From PALSA-1196 sp036833805 (lineage in GTDB: Bacteria > Pseudomonadota > Gammaproteobacteria > Steroidobacterales > Steroidobacteraceae), in assembly GCA_036833805.1 (NCBI GenBank), contig DAITPA010000003.1:1-64000 (forward strand): a stretch of DNA of 64,000 nucleotides, in the 5' to 3' direction. Both the position numbers and the translations under genes were made by a program. The notes below the pieces were generated by a model. The model ran no database searches. It had not been told where the DNA came from and worked only from the letters and a program-made list of their open reading frames with translations. Positions 37,585 through 46,811 of this stretch are shown here, in pieces. Numbering within the stretch: the first letter of the stretch is position 1; each line of letters begins with the position of its first letter.

Positions 37585-40064
37585 AAGCGCGCTCCCAAGT
37601 ACGCCGCCAGACGCAAAAGGTCCGCGAATACGCCGCCCGCGGTCACCTCGGGTCCGGCGCCCGGCCCCTGCACGATGAGCGGATTGGCACAGTAGCGCCG
37701 CGTCGCAAAGCGCACCACATTATCCGTCAAGGCAATGTTCGCAAATGCATGCTTCGCGTCGAGTTCCGCGACGCCCACAACCGCCCGGCCATCGGCGCTG
37801 ATCTTGCCCACATAGCGCATGACCTTGCCCTGTGCGCGCGCCACTTCGAAGCGCCGCCGCATCGACTCGTCATGCCGCGGCAGCCCGCTCATGAACTCGT
37901 TGGCTGAAGCGCTCTCGAGCCCGACCGGCACCAGACTCTCAACTGCCACATCGCTCATTTCCAGCGGCACGCCCATCTCGCGGCCGAGGATGATGAGCTT
38001 GCGTGCGACGTCAAGACCGGAGAGATCATCGCGTGGATCAGGCTCAGTGTAGCCCTTGTGCCGCGCGGCGCTCACGATCTCGGAAAACGGTGTGGCGCCG
38101 TCGTAGACGTTGAATAGATAAGCAAGCGTTCCGGAGAAGATGCCCTCGATACTTGCGACATCGTCGCCCGTGTCGCGCAGATCGCGCAAAGTCTGAATGA
38201 TCGGCAAGCCGGCGCCGACCGTCGCTTCATAAAGATAGTGCGCGCCGCTCACGCGGCGCGCCTCGCGCATGCTTTGATAGAAGGACCAGTCGGCGCTGTT
38301 GGCCTTCTTGTTGGGCGTCACCACATGAATACCGCGCTCGAACCAATCGCGATAGTGGCGCGCGACCGTCTCGCTCGCCGTGCAGTCAATAAAAACCGTG
38401 TGCGGCAGAAAATCCGCGTGCACGTGCTCAACGAAGCGGCCGATATCCGCCTCCACCGCCTGCGCGTCGAATGCGTCGCGCCATGCGGCCAGGTCGACGC
38501 CGCTCGGCGCGAGCAGCATGCGCCGCGAGCCGAGAATGCCGCGGATGCGCAGATCGAGATTGAACTCCTGGCGCAGACGCGCGCTTTGGGATGCGAGCTG
38601 GTCGAGCAGCACCCGTCCGACCGCACCCGGACCGATGACGCCAATCGAAAGCGTATGCGGCGACAGATAAAGCCCCGCGTGCACCGCGCGCAACGCGCGC
38701 GTCACCTGCCGCCCTTCGATGACCACCGAAATATTACGCTCAGAGGCGCCCTGCGCGATCGCCCGCACGTTGACGCTGGCGGCTCCCAAGGACTTGAACA
38801 CCTTGGCGGCAATGCCCGGGACACCGGCCATGCCGTCGCCCACGACCGCGAGGATCGCAAGATCAAGATCCAGCTCAATGCTCTGGATCTGGCCCTCCTG
38901 CAACTCGCGCTCGAACGCTGCACGTACCACGGTGGCGGCGCGCGTCGCCTCCGCCTGCGGGACCGCGCAGCAGATCGAATGCTCGGAGCTGCCCTGCGAG
39001 ATGAGAATGACCGAGATCGCCTCTTCCCGCAGCGCTCCAAAGAGCCGATGCGCGGTGCCGGGCACGCCGATCATGCCGGCACCCTCGAGATTGACGAGAG
39101 CAATGTGCTCTATGCTGGTGATGCCCTTCACCGGCAGCGGGGATTGCGGCCGCGCACAGATCAAGGTTCCCGGCTTCTCGGGCGCGAAGGTATTGCGTAT
39201 CCAGATCGGAATGCCGCTGCCAACAGCCGGCGCCATCGTCTGCGGATGAATGACCTTGGCGCCGAAATAGGCAAGCTCCATTGCCTCGTTGTAGGACAGC
39301 GAATCGATCACGGTCGCGTCGGGCACGCGGCGCGGATCGGCCGACAGTACGCCATCAACGTCCGTCCAGATGTGGATCTCGCTCGCTTCGAGCAGCGCGC
39401 CGAAGATCGACGCAGAGAAGTCGCTGCCATTCCTGCCGAGCGTCGTCTGCACGCCGCGCGCCTTGCTCGCGATGAAGCCGGTGACAATGAGCGTGCCCGC
39501 AAAACCCTCGTCTACGAGCAACGCGAGATTTTCATGCGACTGCGACCACTGCACCGCAGGACCCAAGGGTTTCCATTCCACCACCACCACGCGGCGCGCG
39601 TCGATCCAACGCACCTTGCCGGCGCGGCCGCTGCGTTCCTCGAAGTACTGATGAAACAGCTTCGTCGACCACAGCTCTCCATAGCCCGCAATGAGATCGC
39701 TCACTTCAGGCGCCGCAGCGCGGGTGAGTTTCACGGTGTGCAGAATCCCCTCAAGGTCCTGGCAATCACGCTCGAAGCCTGCGAGGTACTGGCGCGCCGA
39801 CGTGGGCGCAAGCAGCGCCTCGGCAATCTCAGCGTGGCGCAAGCGCAGGTTTGAGATTTCGCCGCGGAAGGCATCATCCTGCTGCTCTGCGAGGCTGATG
39901 AGCCCCAGCAGCGCGTCGGTCACGCCGCGGCATGCGGACAGCACGACGGCCAGGCGTCCCGGCGGCTGAGATTCAAGGAGGCTTGCGACCCGCGCAAAAC
40001 AGGCGGCATTCGCGACGCTTGATCCTCCGAACTTGTGGACAATCCAAGGATCGTTTGGGGTCAT
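37581..40064 (-). CDS. thrA: Bifunctional aspartokinase / homoserine dehydrogenase I
   Basis: Catalyses the first and third steps from aspartate to threonine. The 827-residue protein (E. coli ThrA 820) has an aspartokinase domain (VHKFGGSSVANAACF near residue 9; TLGRNGSDFSASIFGALL), tandem ACT domains (about 320-460, including VGDGMAGVPGIAAKVFKSLG) that usually bind threonine, and homoserine dehydrogenase from about residue 470 (GVIGPGAVGRVLLDQL, NKKANSADWSFYQSM, EATVGAGLPIIQTLRDL). The gene leads the thrABC-NERD unit. No leader peptide rich in Thr/Ile codons was found in the 78 bases upstream. Confidence 0.97.
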   Translation of the reverse strand: MTPNDPWIVHKFGGSSVANAACFARVASLLESQPPGRLAVVLSACRGVTDALLGLISLAEQQDDAFRGEISNLRLRHAEIAEALLAPTSARQYLAGFERDCQDLEGILHTVKLTRAAAPEVSDLIAGYGELWSTKLFHQYFEERSGRAGKVRWIDARRVVVVEWKPLGPAVQWSQSHENLALLVDEGFAGTLIVTGFIASKARGVQTTLGRNGSDFSASIFGALLEASEIHIWTDVDGVLSADPRRVPDATVIDSLSYNEAMELAYFGAKVIHPQTMAPAVGSGIPIWIRNTFAPEKPGTLICARPQSPLPVKGITSIEHIALVNLEGAGMIGVPGTAHRLFGALREEAISVILISQGSSEHSICCAVPQAEATRAATVVRAAFERELQEGQIQSIELDLDLAILAVVGDGMAGVPGIAAKVFKSLGAASVNVRAIAQGASERNISVVIEGRQVTRALRAVHAGLYLSPHTLSIGVIGPGAVGRVLLDQLASQSARLRQEFNLDLRIRGILGSRRMLLAPSGVDLAAWRDAFDAQAVEADIGRFVEHVHADFLPHTVFIDCTASETVARHYRDWFERGIHVVTPNKKANSADWSFYQSMREARRVSGAHYLYEATVGAGLPIIQTLRDLRDTGDDVASIEGIFSGTLAYLFNVYDGATPFSEIVSAARHKGYTEPDPRDDLSGLDVARKLIILGREMGVPLEMSDVAVESLVPVGLESASANEFMSGLPRHDESMRRRFEVARAQGKVMRYVGKISADGRAVVGVAELDAKHAFANIALTDNVVRFATRRYCANPLIVQGPGAGPEVTAGGVFADLLRLAAYLGARL

Positions 40065-40142
40065 CGAAAGGAAGATTCACAAGGGAAAAGGCGTTGCGAC
40101 TGTACTGACGCGCTTGCGCGCACGCAACCCAACCGCCGCACC

Positions 40143-42128
40143 TCAACGCGCGTCCGCAGTCACCTTTAACAAAGCATCCCCGTCGCGCACACGGTCCCCG
40201 CTGCGCACGCGCAGTTCCGTAACGACCCCGGCGGCCCCGGCCGTCAGCGTGTGCTCCATCTTCATCGCTTCCATTACGACCAGCACCTGTCCGCGCGCCA
40301 CGCAGTCGCGCTCGGCGACCCGCACGGCCAAAATTACTCCCGGCATCGGAGCGCGCAGCGTGCCATCCGCCGTGACCGCCAGGGCATCCGCCACGGCACT
40401 CACGCGTTCGAAGCGATGCCACTCGCCGTCGAGCCAGATTGCGACGCGCTCGGGCTCGATGTGCGCCGACCACGCAATGAGCCTGCCACTGAGGCGCGCA
40501 TGCGCATCCGAGCGGGCAGCGCTGCGCGCGCTGACCTGCAACTCTTCGACGGCGCCGGCAGCGGAATCGTCATCAATATGCCAGCGCGCCTCGCGGCGCT
40601 GCAAGCGGACAACGTAGACCTGCCCAGCAGTCGCCTGCAGTCGGATAACAGCAAGGCCCGCGCCGTTCAGAGCCCAGGCGTCGCCGCAGGACCAGGGCGA
40701 GGTCGGCAGGTCTTCTGCAGCCGCGAGCAGCGACAAAGCCGCCAGCAGCGCTGCGCGCCGTGCCTGCGCATCGTCGTCAGGCAGGAGCGATGCGGCGCGT
40801 TCATCGATGAGTCGGGTGAAGACCCGGGCGGCGCGCACTTCTGCATCGGCTGCCAGCGCGATCAGGGCGGCAAGGTTGGTCGTGACGCCTTCGATGCGGC
40901 AGGCGGCGAGGGCGCGCTGCAACGTCGCGAGAGCATCCTCGCGGTCGCGTCCCAGCACAATGAGTTTTGCCAGAAGCGCATCGTAATGCGTACCCACCTT
41001 ATCGCCCGCCTCGACCGCCGCATCGATGCGCACGCGCGCGCCCGCCGGCGGCCAGGCGAGCTCCTCCAATGTTCCGCTCGTCGGCAAAAAGCCGCGGCGC
41101 GGATCCTCCGCGTAAAGGCGCGCTTCAAAGGCATGCCCATCCGCGCGGACTTCATCCTGAGCGAGTGGCAACGCTTCACCGGATGCGATGCGCAACTGCC
41201 ACTCGACAAGATCAACACCCAGAATCATTTCCGTCACCGGATGCTCGACCTGCAGCCGAGTATTCATCTCGAGAAAGAAGCACTCCTCGCCCGTGACCAC
41301 GAATTCCATCGTGCCTGCGTTCTCATAGCCAACGGCGCGCGCGCCGGCCACGGCGTAGCGGTGCAGACGCTGGCGCAATGCGCCGGAGAGGCCTGGCGCC
41401 GGAGCCTCTTCGATGACCTTCTGATGCCGGCGCTGCAGCGAGCAATCGCGCTCCAAGAGATGCAGACAATTGCCGTGCCGGTCGGCAATGATCTGCACTT
41501 CGACGTGACGCGCGCGCTCGATGAATCTTTCCAGCATGACCCGACCGTTGCCGAAAGCGCGCTCTGCTTCGCCGCGGGCGGCGGCAAGCTGCGCGGCAAG
41601 CTCGGCCGCAGCGCGCACGATGCGCATGCCTTTGCCGCCGCCGCCGGCCACGGCCTTAATGAGAAGAGGAAAGCCGATCGCCTCGGCCTGCGCCTTGAGC
41701 CTGCGCTCATCCTGCTCGGCGCCGAAGTACCCCGGCACGATCGGCACGCCGGCGCCCTGCATCAAGGTCTTTGCCTGATCCTTCAACCCCATGAGATTGA
41801 TCGCGGCCGCCGATGGACCGACGAAAACGATGCCCGCGGACGCACAGCTCTCTGCAAACTCCGCGCTCTCGGCGAGAAACCCGTAGCCCGGATGCACGGC
41901 ATCCGCGCCGCCGTCGCGCGCGGCACGCAGCAGCGCCGCGATGTTGAGATAGCTCTCGCGAGCTGGCGCGGGACCGATGCGAACTGCCGCATCGGCAAGG
42001 CGCGTATGCAGCGCGCCCGCGTCAGCGTCGGAGTACACCGCGATAACGCGCATGCCAAGCCGCTGCGCGGTGCGCGTTATGCGGCAGGCAATCTCACCGC
42101 GATTGGCGATCAAGAGCGTCTTGAACAT
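40143..42128 (-). CDS. liuD: Acyl-CoA carboxylase biotin-carrying alpha subunit, probable methylcrotonyl-CoA carboxylase alpha
   Basis: A 661-residue biotin carboxylase plus carrier protein. Biotin carboxylase blocks: KTLLIANRGEIACRITRTAQ, AVHPGYGFLAESAEFA, AVAGGGGKGMRIV, EMNTRLQVEHPVTE; the C-terminal biotinyl domain ends with the acceptor Lys623 in VMEAMKMEH. The gene follows isovaleryl-CoA dehydrogenase by 15 bases, pointing to leucine degradation (3-methylcrotonyl-CoA carboxylase). The carboxyltransferase beta subunit is not in the window; propionyl-CoA or geranyl-CoA carboxylase remain alternatives. Confidence 0.85.
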   Translation of the reverse strand: MFKTLLIANRGEIACRITRTAQRLGMRVIAVYSDADAGALHTRLADAAVRIGPAPARESYLNIAALLRAARDGGADAVHPGYGFLAESAEFAESCASAGIVFVGPSAAAINLMGLKDQAKTLMQGAGVPIVPGYFGAEQDERRLKAQAEAIGFPLLIKAVAGGGGKGMRIVRAAAELAAQLAAARGEAERAFGNGRVMLERFIERARHVEVQIIADRHGNCLHLLERDCSLQRRHQKVIEEAPAPGLSGALRQRLHRYAVAGARAVGYENAGTMEFVVTGEECFFLEMNTRLQVEHPVTEMILGVDLVEWQLRIASGEALPLAQDEVRADGHAFEARLYAEDPRRGFLPTSGTLEELAWPPAGARVRIDAAVEAGDKVGTHYDALLAKLIVLGRDREDALATLQRALAACRIEGVTTNLAALIALAADAEVRAARVFTRLIDERAASLLPDDDAQARRAALLAALSLLAAAEDLPTSPWSCGDAWALNGAGLAVIRLQATAGQVYVVRLQRREARWHIDDDSAAGAVEELQVSARSAARSDAHARLSGRLIAWSAHIEPERVAIWLDGEWHRFERVSAVADALAVTADGTLRAPMPGVILAVRVAERDCVARGQVLVVMEAMKMEHTLTAGAAGVVTELRVRSGDRVRDGDALLKVTADAR

Positions 42129-42143
42129 GCGCGTGCGCCGCGT

Positions 42144-43304
42144 TCAGTCGCCGTCCCGAACGAGCTCGCGCCCGATCAGCATGCGGCGGATTTCGCTGGT
42201 GCCGGCGCCGATCTCATAGAGTTTGGCGTCGCGCAGCAGGCGACCGGCCGGATAGTCATTGATATAGCCGTTGCCGCCGAGGGCCTGAATGGTGTTGAGG
42301 GCGCATTGGGTTGCGCTTTCGCTTGCAAAGAGAATGCAGGCAGCGGCGTCAAAGCGCGTGGTGCGGCCCGCATCGCAGGCGCGCGCGACACTGTAGACGT
42401 AGGCGCGCGAGGCATTCGCGAGGGTGTACAGATCCGCAAGCTTCGCCTGCATGAGCTGAAAGCTGCCGATCGGCTTGCCGAACTGCTTTCTCTCGCGCAC
42501 ATACGGCAGCACTAGATCAAGACACGCCTGCATGATGCCGAGCGATCCGCCCGAGAGCACCACCCGTTCGTAATCAAGTCCGCTCATCAACACCTGGGCG
42601 CCGCGACCGACCTGGTGCAGGACATTTTCGAGCGGCACGCGGCAGCTGTCGAACACGAGCTCACAGGTGTCCGAGCCGCGCATGCCGAGTTTGTCGAGTT
42701 TCTGTGCGGTGCTGAAACCGGGGAAGCCCCTTTCAATGATGAATGCGGTGATGCCGGGCGTGCCCGATGGCGCATCGGTCTTCGCATAAACAACGATGAC
42801 ATCCGCCGAAGGACCATTGGTGATCCACATCTTGCGTCCGTCGAGGACGTAGTGATCGCCCTGCAATTCCGCTCTCGAGCGCATCCCGAGCACGTCGGAG
42901 CCGGCCTCCGGCTCGCTCATCGCGAGCGCGCCGACGTGCTCGCCGGTCAAGAGCCGCGGCAGGTAGCGGCCCTTCTGCTCGGCAGTGCCCCAGCGGCGCA
43001 GCTGATTCACGCAAAGATTTGAATGTGCGCCGTACGAGAGCCCCACCGCTGCGCTCGCGCGGCTGATCTCCTCCATCGCAACCACATGTTCGAGGTAGCC
43101 GAGCCCGCTGCCGCCGTCCTCAGCTTCAACCGTGATGCCGAGGAGCCCGAGCGACCCCAGTTCCGGCCACAGGTCGCGGGGAAAGATATTCGAGGCATCG
43201 ATTTCGGCTGCGCGCGGCGCGATCAACTCGGCGGAAAATTCCCGCACCGTCTTGCGCAGCAGATCGACACTTTCCCCGAGCGCGAAGTCGAATTCGATCA
43301 ACAC
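42144..43304 (-). CDS. liuA: Isovaleryl-CoA dehydrogenase
   Basis: An FAD acyl-CoA dehydrogenase that oxidises isovaleryl-CoA to 3-methylcrotonyl-CoA in leucine catabolism. [20 protein letters not shown] contains the catalytic Glu in the internal position characteristic of isovaleryl-CoA dehydrogenase; other blocks are [47 protein letters not shown] and [19 protein letters not shown]. The GTG start is supported by GGGAG six bases upstream and gives 386 residues; it overlaps the DUF7009-like gene by seven bases. Confidence 0.92.
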   Translation of the reverse strand: MLIEFDFALGESVDLLRKTVREFSAELIAPRAAEIDASNIFPRDLWPELGSLGLLGITVEAEDGGSGLGYLEHVVAMEEISRASAAVGLSYGAHSNLCVNQLRRWGTAEQKGRYLPRLLTGEHVGALAMSEPEAGSDVLGMRSRAELQGDHYVLDGRKMWITNGPSADVIVVYAKTDAPSGTPGITAFIIERGFPGFSTAQKLDKLGMRGSDTCELVFDSCRVPLENVLHQVGRGAQVLMSGLDYERVVLSGGSLGIMQACLDLVLPYVRERKQFGKPIGSFQLMQAKLADLYTLANASRAYVYSVARACDAGRTTRFDAAACILFASESATQCALNTIQALGGNGYINDYPAGRLLRDAKLYEIGAGTSEIRRMLIGRELVRDGD

Positions 43305-43678
43305 TTGGCACTCCCGTCGTTGGGATGCGCAAAGGCGTCGGACTCGTCCTCGTCTGCGCGCGGCGCCAGACAGGCATAGTCCTTCTCGACAACGATGCGC
43401 AAACGGACCTTGCCATGCGGCTGCACATGCTCGAGCGTCACAAGCTCGCTTGCGCACCACTCGCGCGCTTGTGTTTCGGGTACCTGGATCTCAACCACAC
43501 CGTTGTTGAAGGTTGCAGCAAGCGTGGCCACGGAGGCAGTGCGCCGCAAGCGATAGACCAGCACGCCGTCCGGCGTAATGTGAACGCGCTCCTCGACAGT
43601 ACCGCTGTGCGCCAATTGCTGCACTTCGCCGCGCGTCAAGCGCAGACGCAGCGAATCGCCCCGCACGCGCAGCTTCAT
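43298..43678 (-). CDS. Conserved hypothetical protein, DUF7009-like
   Basis: A 126-residue soluble protein beginning [19 protein letters not shown] and ending with [19 protein letters not shown]. From memory this two-ended pattern corresponds to the DUF7009 family, whose function is unknown. It overlaps the CoA-ester lyase gene by four bases and isovaleryl-CoA dehydrogenase by seven, so it is embedded in an acyl-CoA degradation operon. The acidic tail with one Cys is conserved-looking. No catalytic motif recognised. Confidence 0.75.
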   Translation of the reverse strand: MKLRVRGDSLRLRLTRGEVQQLAHSGTVEERVHITPDGVLVYRLRRTASVATLAATFNNGVVEIQVPETQAREWCASELVTLEHVQPHGKVRLRIVVEKDYACLAPRADEDESDAFAHPNDGSAKC

Positions 43679-44574
43679 GTCGGCACCGCTGCGCGCGCGG
43701 CGCGCGCGAGGATGCGCTGCGCCTTAACAAGATGCGGCCGATCGAGCATTTGCCCATCGAGGCTTAAGACACCGGCATCAGGCTTGGCGGCGAAAGCGGC
43801 GATCACCTGGCGGGCGCGCGCGACTTCGGCGGGCTGCGGACTGAATGCCGCGTTGATGGGCCCAACCTGCGAGGGATGAATCGCAAGCTTGCCGGAAAAA
43901 CCGTCGCGACAGGCGCGCGCGGCTTCGCGCTGCAGCGCATCGCTGTTGCGAAAATCTACGCACACGCCATCGAACGCCGGCACGCCGGCGGCGCCGGCAG
44001 CAAGCAGACACATGGAACGCACAAGCTCGAAGGTAAAAGTGAAAGCCGCCGCGGCGTCGCGCGCGGCAGCGCCAAGCGCGGCAGACAGATCCTCCGCACC
44101 CCATGTCAGCCCCGCGAGACGCGCGTTCGCCGTGGTTGCATAATCGCCGAGTGCGAACAGCGCCTGCGGCGTCTCGGTCGCAATGACGAGAAGCTGTGTT
44201 CCTCCGGTCGGAGTGCCGAATTTTTCTTCCAGCGCCGACAACAGACCGCCGACCGCCACGGCCTCACGAGCGGCCGACACTTTGGGCAGCACGATGCCAT
44301 CAGGAGCGCCCGCCATCACGATGGCGAGGTCATCGGCGAGCTTGCCGCTGGCGAGCGCGTTTACGCGCACCCAAAGTTGCAGCGCGGAGCGCTCTCGATG
44401 CGACGCGAGGAAGTTGCGCACACGAGTTCGCGCCTTGGGCAAGAGCTCCGCGGTCACGGAATCCTCAAGATCGAAGATGAGCGCATCGGCACCGCTGGTG
44501 CTCGCCTTGTCGTGCTTTCTGGCGTCGTCACCGGGTACGAAGAGCCACGAACGAATCGAGGCGACCGCACTCAT
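43675..44574 (-). CDS. CoA ester lyase (CitE/HpcH-HpaI aldolase family)
   Basis: A 299-residue TIM-barrel lyase: RSWLFVPGDDARKHDKAS, DALIFDLEDSV (metal Asp/Glu), IVLPKV, ATETPQALFAL (metal Glu), LTWGAEDLSAALGA and SGKLAIHPSQVGPIN are the CitE-like blocks. These enzymes split malyl-, methylmalyl-, citramalyl- or hydroxyacyl-CoA esters. With a MaoC hydratase directly upstream (four-base overlap) it might act on an unsaturated dicarboxyl-CoA after hydration, as in mesaconyl- or itaconyl-CoA pathways. Substrate not determined. Confidence 0.88.
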   Translation of the reverse strand: MSAVASIRSWLFVPGDDARKHDKASTSGADALIFDLEDSVTAELLPKARTRVRNFLASHRERSALQLWVRVNALASGKLADDLAIVMAGAPDGIVLPKVSAAREAVAVGGLLSALEEKFGTPTGGTQLLVIATETPQALFALGDYATTANARLAGLTWGAEDLSAALGAAARDAAAAFTFTFELVRSMCLLAAGAAGVPAFDGVCVDFRNSDALQREAARACRDGFSGKLAIHPSQVGPINAAFSPQPAEVARARQVIAAFAAKPDAGVLSLDGQMLDRPHLVKAQRILARAARAAVPT

Positions 44575-45026
44575 GAGGAAGGCCTCTTCAGCATGAGCGC
44601 GGCGCGACGGCAGGAAGCGACCTCTGCACCCAGCTGGTTAAAGGCGCGCTGCTCGAAGGTCACGATGCCTGAGTCGGACCGCGAACGGCTCTCACGCTTG
44701 GCGAGCACAACCGTCTCGGCACGCAAGGTGTCGCCGATGCGCACCGGCAACGGGAACTTGACCTCTTCCCAGCCGAGGTTTCCCAAGGTCGTGCCGTAAG
44801 TCGTGTCATACACCGACAGTCCGACCAACAGGCCGAGGGTGAAGACGCTGTTCACGATGCGTTCGCCGAACACCGTGCCCTTGGCGTATTCGGCATCCAG
44901 GTGCAGCGCAGCCGGATTCATGGTGAGGGCGCTGAAAAGGAGGTTGTCCGTCTCGGTGACGGTGCGACGCACAGCGTGCTCGAATCGCTGTCCGACCTCG
45001 AATTGCTCGAAATAAAGTCCCGCCAT
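44571..45026 (-). CDS. MaoC family acyl-CoA hydratase/dehydratase
   Basis: A 151-residue hot-dog fold protein. It begins MAGLYFEQFEVGQRFEHAV and carries TDNLLFSALTMNPAALHLD, in which the catalytic Asp/His pair of MaoC hydratases is partly altered (N-P-A-A-L-H rather than N-P-I-H), and IVNSVFTLGLLVGLSV. Related proteins hydrate mesaconyl-CoA or similar esters. First gene of the operon reading into CoA lyase, DUF7009-like protein, liuA and liuD. Confidence 0.88.
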   Translation of the reverse strand: MAGLYFEQFEVGQRFEHAVRRTVTETDNLLFSALTMNPAALHLDAEYAKGTVFGERIVNSVFTLGLLVGLSVYDTTYGTTLGNLGWEEVKFPLPVRIGDTLRAETVVLAKRESRSRSDSGIVTFEQRAFNQLGAEVASCRRAALMLKRPSS

Positions 45027-45155
45027 GCCGACCGTGCTCCTCGCCGGCTAGTCTAGCAGCGCGCACCGCGCGCGCGTCGGCTCATAACCGCAGGCCCCCG
45101 CCCCCAAACCAACGGGTATTTCATGCAAGGGGCGTTGCCCTCTATATTCAAGGGT

Positions 45156-46811
45156 ATGTATCGCTACGACGACATCGATCAGACACTCGTCGCCGAGCGG
45201 GTGGACGAATTTCGCGATCAGACGCGGCGCTTTCTCGCCGGCGAGCTCTCCGAGGAGGATTTCCGGCCGCTGCGGCTGCGTAACGGCCTTTATATCCAGC
45301 GCCATGCGCCTATGCTGCGCATTGCCATCCCCTACGGACTGTTGAGCTCGACGCAGCTACGCAAGTTAGGCGACATCGCGCATCGTTACGACCGCGATTA
45401 TGGTCACTTCACGACCCGCCAAAACCTGCAGTTGAACTGGCCGAAGCTCGAAACGGTTCCGGACATCCTGGCCGAGCTTGCAAGCGTGCAGATGCACGCC
45501 ATCCAGACGAGCGGCAACTGCGTGCGCAACGTGACCGCGGATCACCTCGCAGGAGTTGCCCGCGATGAACTCGACGACCCGCGGCCGTACTGCGAGATCA
45601 TTCGCCAGTGGGCCACCCTGCACCCGGAATTCACCTACCTGCCGCGCAAATTCAAGATCGCCGTGACGGGCTCGCCCGCGGATCGCGCCGCATCCGAAGT
45701 CCACGATGTCGGTCTGCACATGCGGCGTGACGCGGACGGCCATATCGGCTTCGAGGTTCTGGTGGGCGGCGGCCTCGGGCGCGCTCCGGCCATTGGTCAG
45801 GTCATTCGCGAGTTCCTACCGCTGCCCGATCTGCTGTCCTATCTCGAGGCGATCCTGCGGGTCTACAACCGCTACGGCCGACGCGACAATATTCACAAGG
45901 CACGCATCAAGGTACTGGTGAAATCATTGGGTGCCGCGAAATTTCGAGAAGAGGTCGAAGTGGAATGGCAGGCTGCGCAGGACAGCGCGCCGCATCTGCC
46001 GCAGACGGAAGTCGAGCGGGTACGCGCGTTCTTTGCGCCGCCGGCCTACGAGAGGCTCACCGATATCGACGCCGCCGCTGATCGTGAGCCTGAATTTCGC
46101 GCCTGGTATCGCTACAACACGCGGGCGCATCGCGTGCCGGGCTACCGCGCCGTCGTCGTGTCCTTGAAGAAGCACGGCCGCCCACCGGGCGACATAACCT
46201 CGGCGCAGATGGCCGCGCTTGCGAGCCTTGCCGATGAAGTGAGCTTCGGGCTCATCCGCGTCGCGCACGACCAGAATCTGCTGCTCGCCGACGTGCGCCA
46301 GCAGGATCTGTATGCGACCTGGTTGGCGCTTCGCCTGCAGGAGCTTGCGACCGCCAACATCGGCACGCTCACGGACATGATCGCCTGCCCGGGCCTCGAC
46401 TTCTGCGGCTTAGCCAACGCCGGCACGATCAGCGTCGCCCGCGACATTCAGAAGCGCTTCGATGATCTCGACTATCTCTACGATTTGGGCGAGATTGAAA
46501 TCAAAATGTCCGGATGCATGAACGCCTGCGGACATCACCACGTCGGCCATATCGGCATCTTGGGCGTCGAGAAGCACGGTGAGGAGTGGTACCAGATCAC
46601 TCTCGGCGGCTCGGTGAACGGTTTTACCGCATTGGGAGAGGTGATCGGTCCGTCGGTGCCGCAGCGTGCGGTGCCCGAAACGATCGAGCGCATCGTCGAT
46701 GTCTATCGCGCGCATCGCGACGAGGGCGAACGCCTGATCGACACCTATCGGCGCATCGGCATGGCGCCCTTCAAGGAGCGCGTTTATGCGTCGCGTGCTG
46801 CGGCAGCGTGA
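45156..46811 (+). CDS. cysI: Sulfite/nitrite reductase hemoprotein (CysI type)
   Basis: Reduces sulfite to sulfide by six electrons using siroheme and a 4Fe-4S cluster. The 551-residue protein has YGHFTTRQNLQLNW (siroheme binding), and the cluster cysteines Cys411 and Cys417 (CPGLDFCGL) and Cys454 and Cys458 (CMNAC) in the C-x5-C ... C-x3-C pattern. No flavoprotein CysJ is nearby, so reduced ferredoxin or a CysJ-independent donor is likely; a ferredoxin-NADP reductase lies at the end of this cluster. The short 3' neighbour encodes DUF934, overlapping by 26 bases. Confidence 0.92.
   Translation: MYRYDDIDQTLVAERVDEFRDQTRRFLAGELSEEDFRPLRLRNGLYIQRHAPMLRIAIPYGLLSSTQLRKLGDIAHRYDRDYGHFTTRQNLQLNWPKLETVPDILAELASVQMHAIQTSGNCVRNVTADHLAGVARDELDDPRPYCEIIRQWATLHPEFTYLPRKFKIAVTGSPADRAASEVHDVGLHMRRDADGHIGFEVLVGGGLGRAPAIGQVIREFLPLPDLLSYLEAILRVYNRYGRRDNIHKARIKVLVKSLGAAKFREEVEVEWQAAQDSAPHLPQTEVERVRAFFAPPAYERLTDIDAAADREPEFRAWYRYNTRAHRVPGYRAVVVSLKKHGRPPGDITSAQMAALASLADEVSFGLIRVAHDQNLLLADVRQQDLYATWLALRLQELATANIGTLTDMIACPGLDFCGLANAGTISVARDIQKRFDDLDYLYDLGEIEIKMSGCMNACGHHHVGHIGILGVEKHGEEWYQITLGGSVNGFTALGEVIGPSVPQRAVPETIERIVDVYRAHRDEGERLIDTYRRIGMAPFKERVYASRAAAA

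Noticed and set aside
38238..39854. Long plus-strand frame opposite thrA
   Set aside because: Same reason; the minus strand carries an intact aspartokinase-homoserine dehydrogenase.
39986..40142. Threonine attenuator leader peptide before thrA
   Set aside because: The short upstream gap has no frame rich in Thr or Ile codons and no attenuator-like hairpin with T-run.
40251..42515. Very long open frame on the plus strand opposite the biotin carboxylase and isovaleryl-CoA dehydrogenase genes
   Set aside because: Its translation is His/Arg/Ala-rich without family motifs, and the opposite strand encodes clear enzymes; it is an antisense reading of GC-rich codons.
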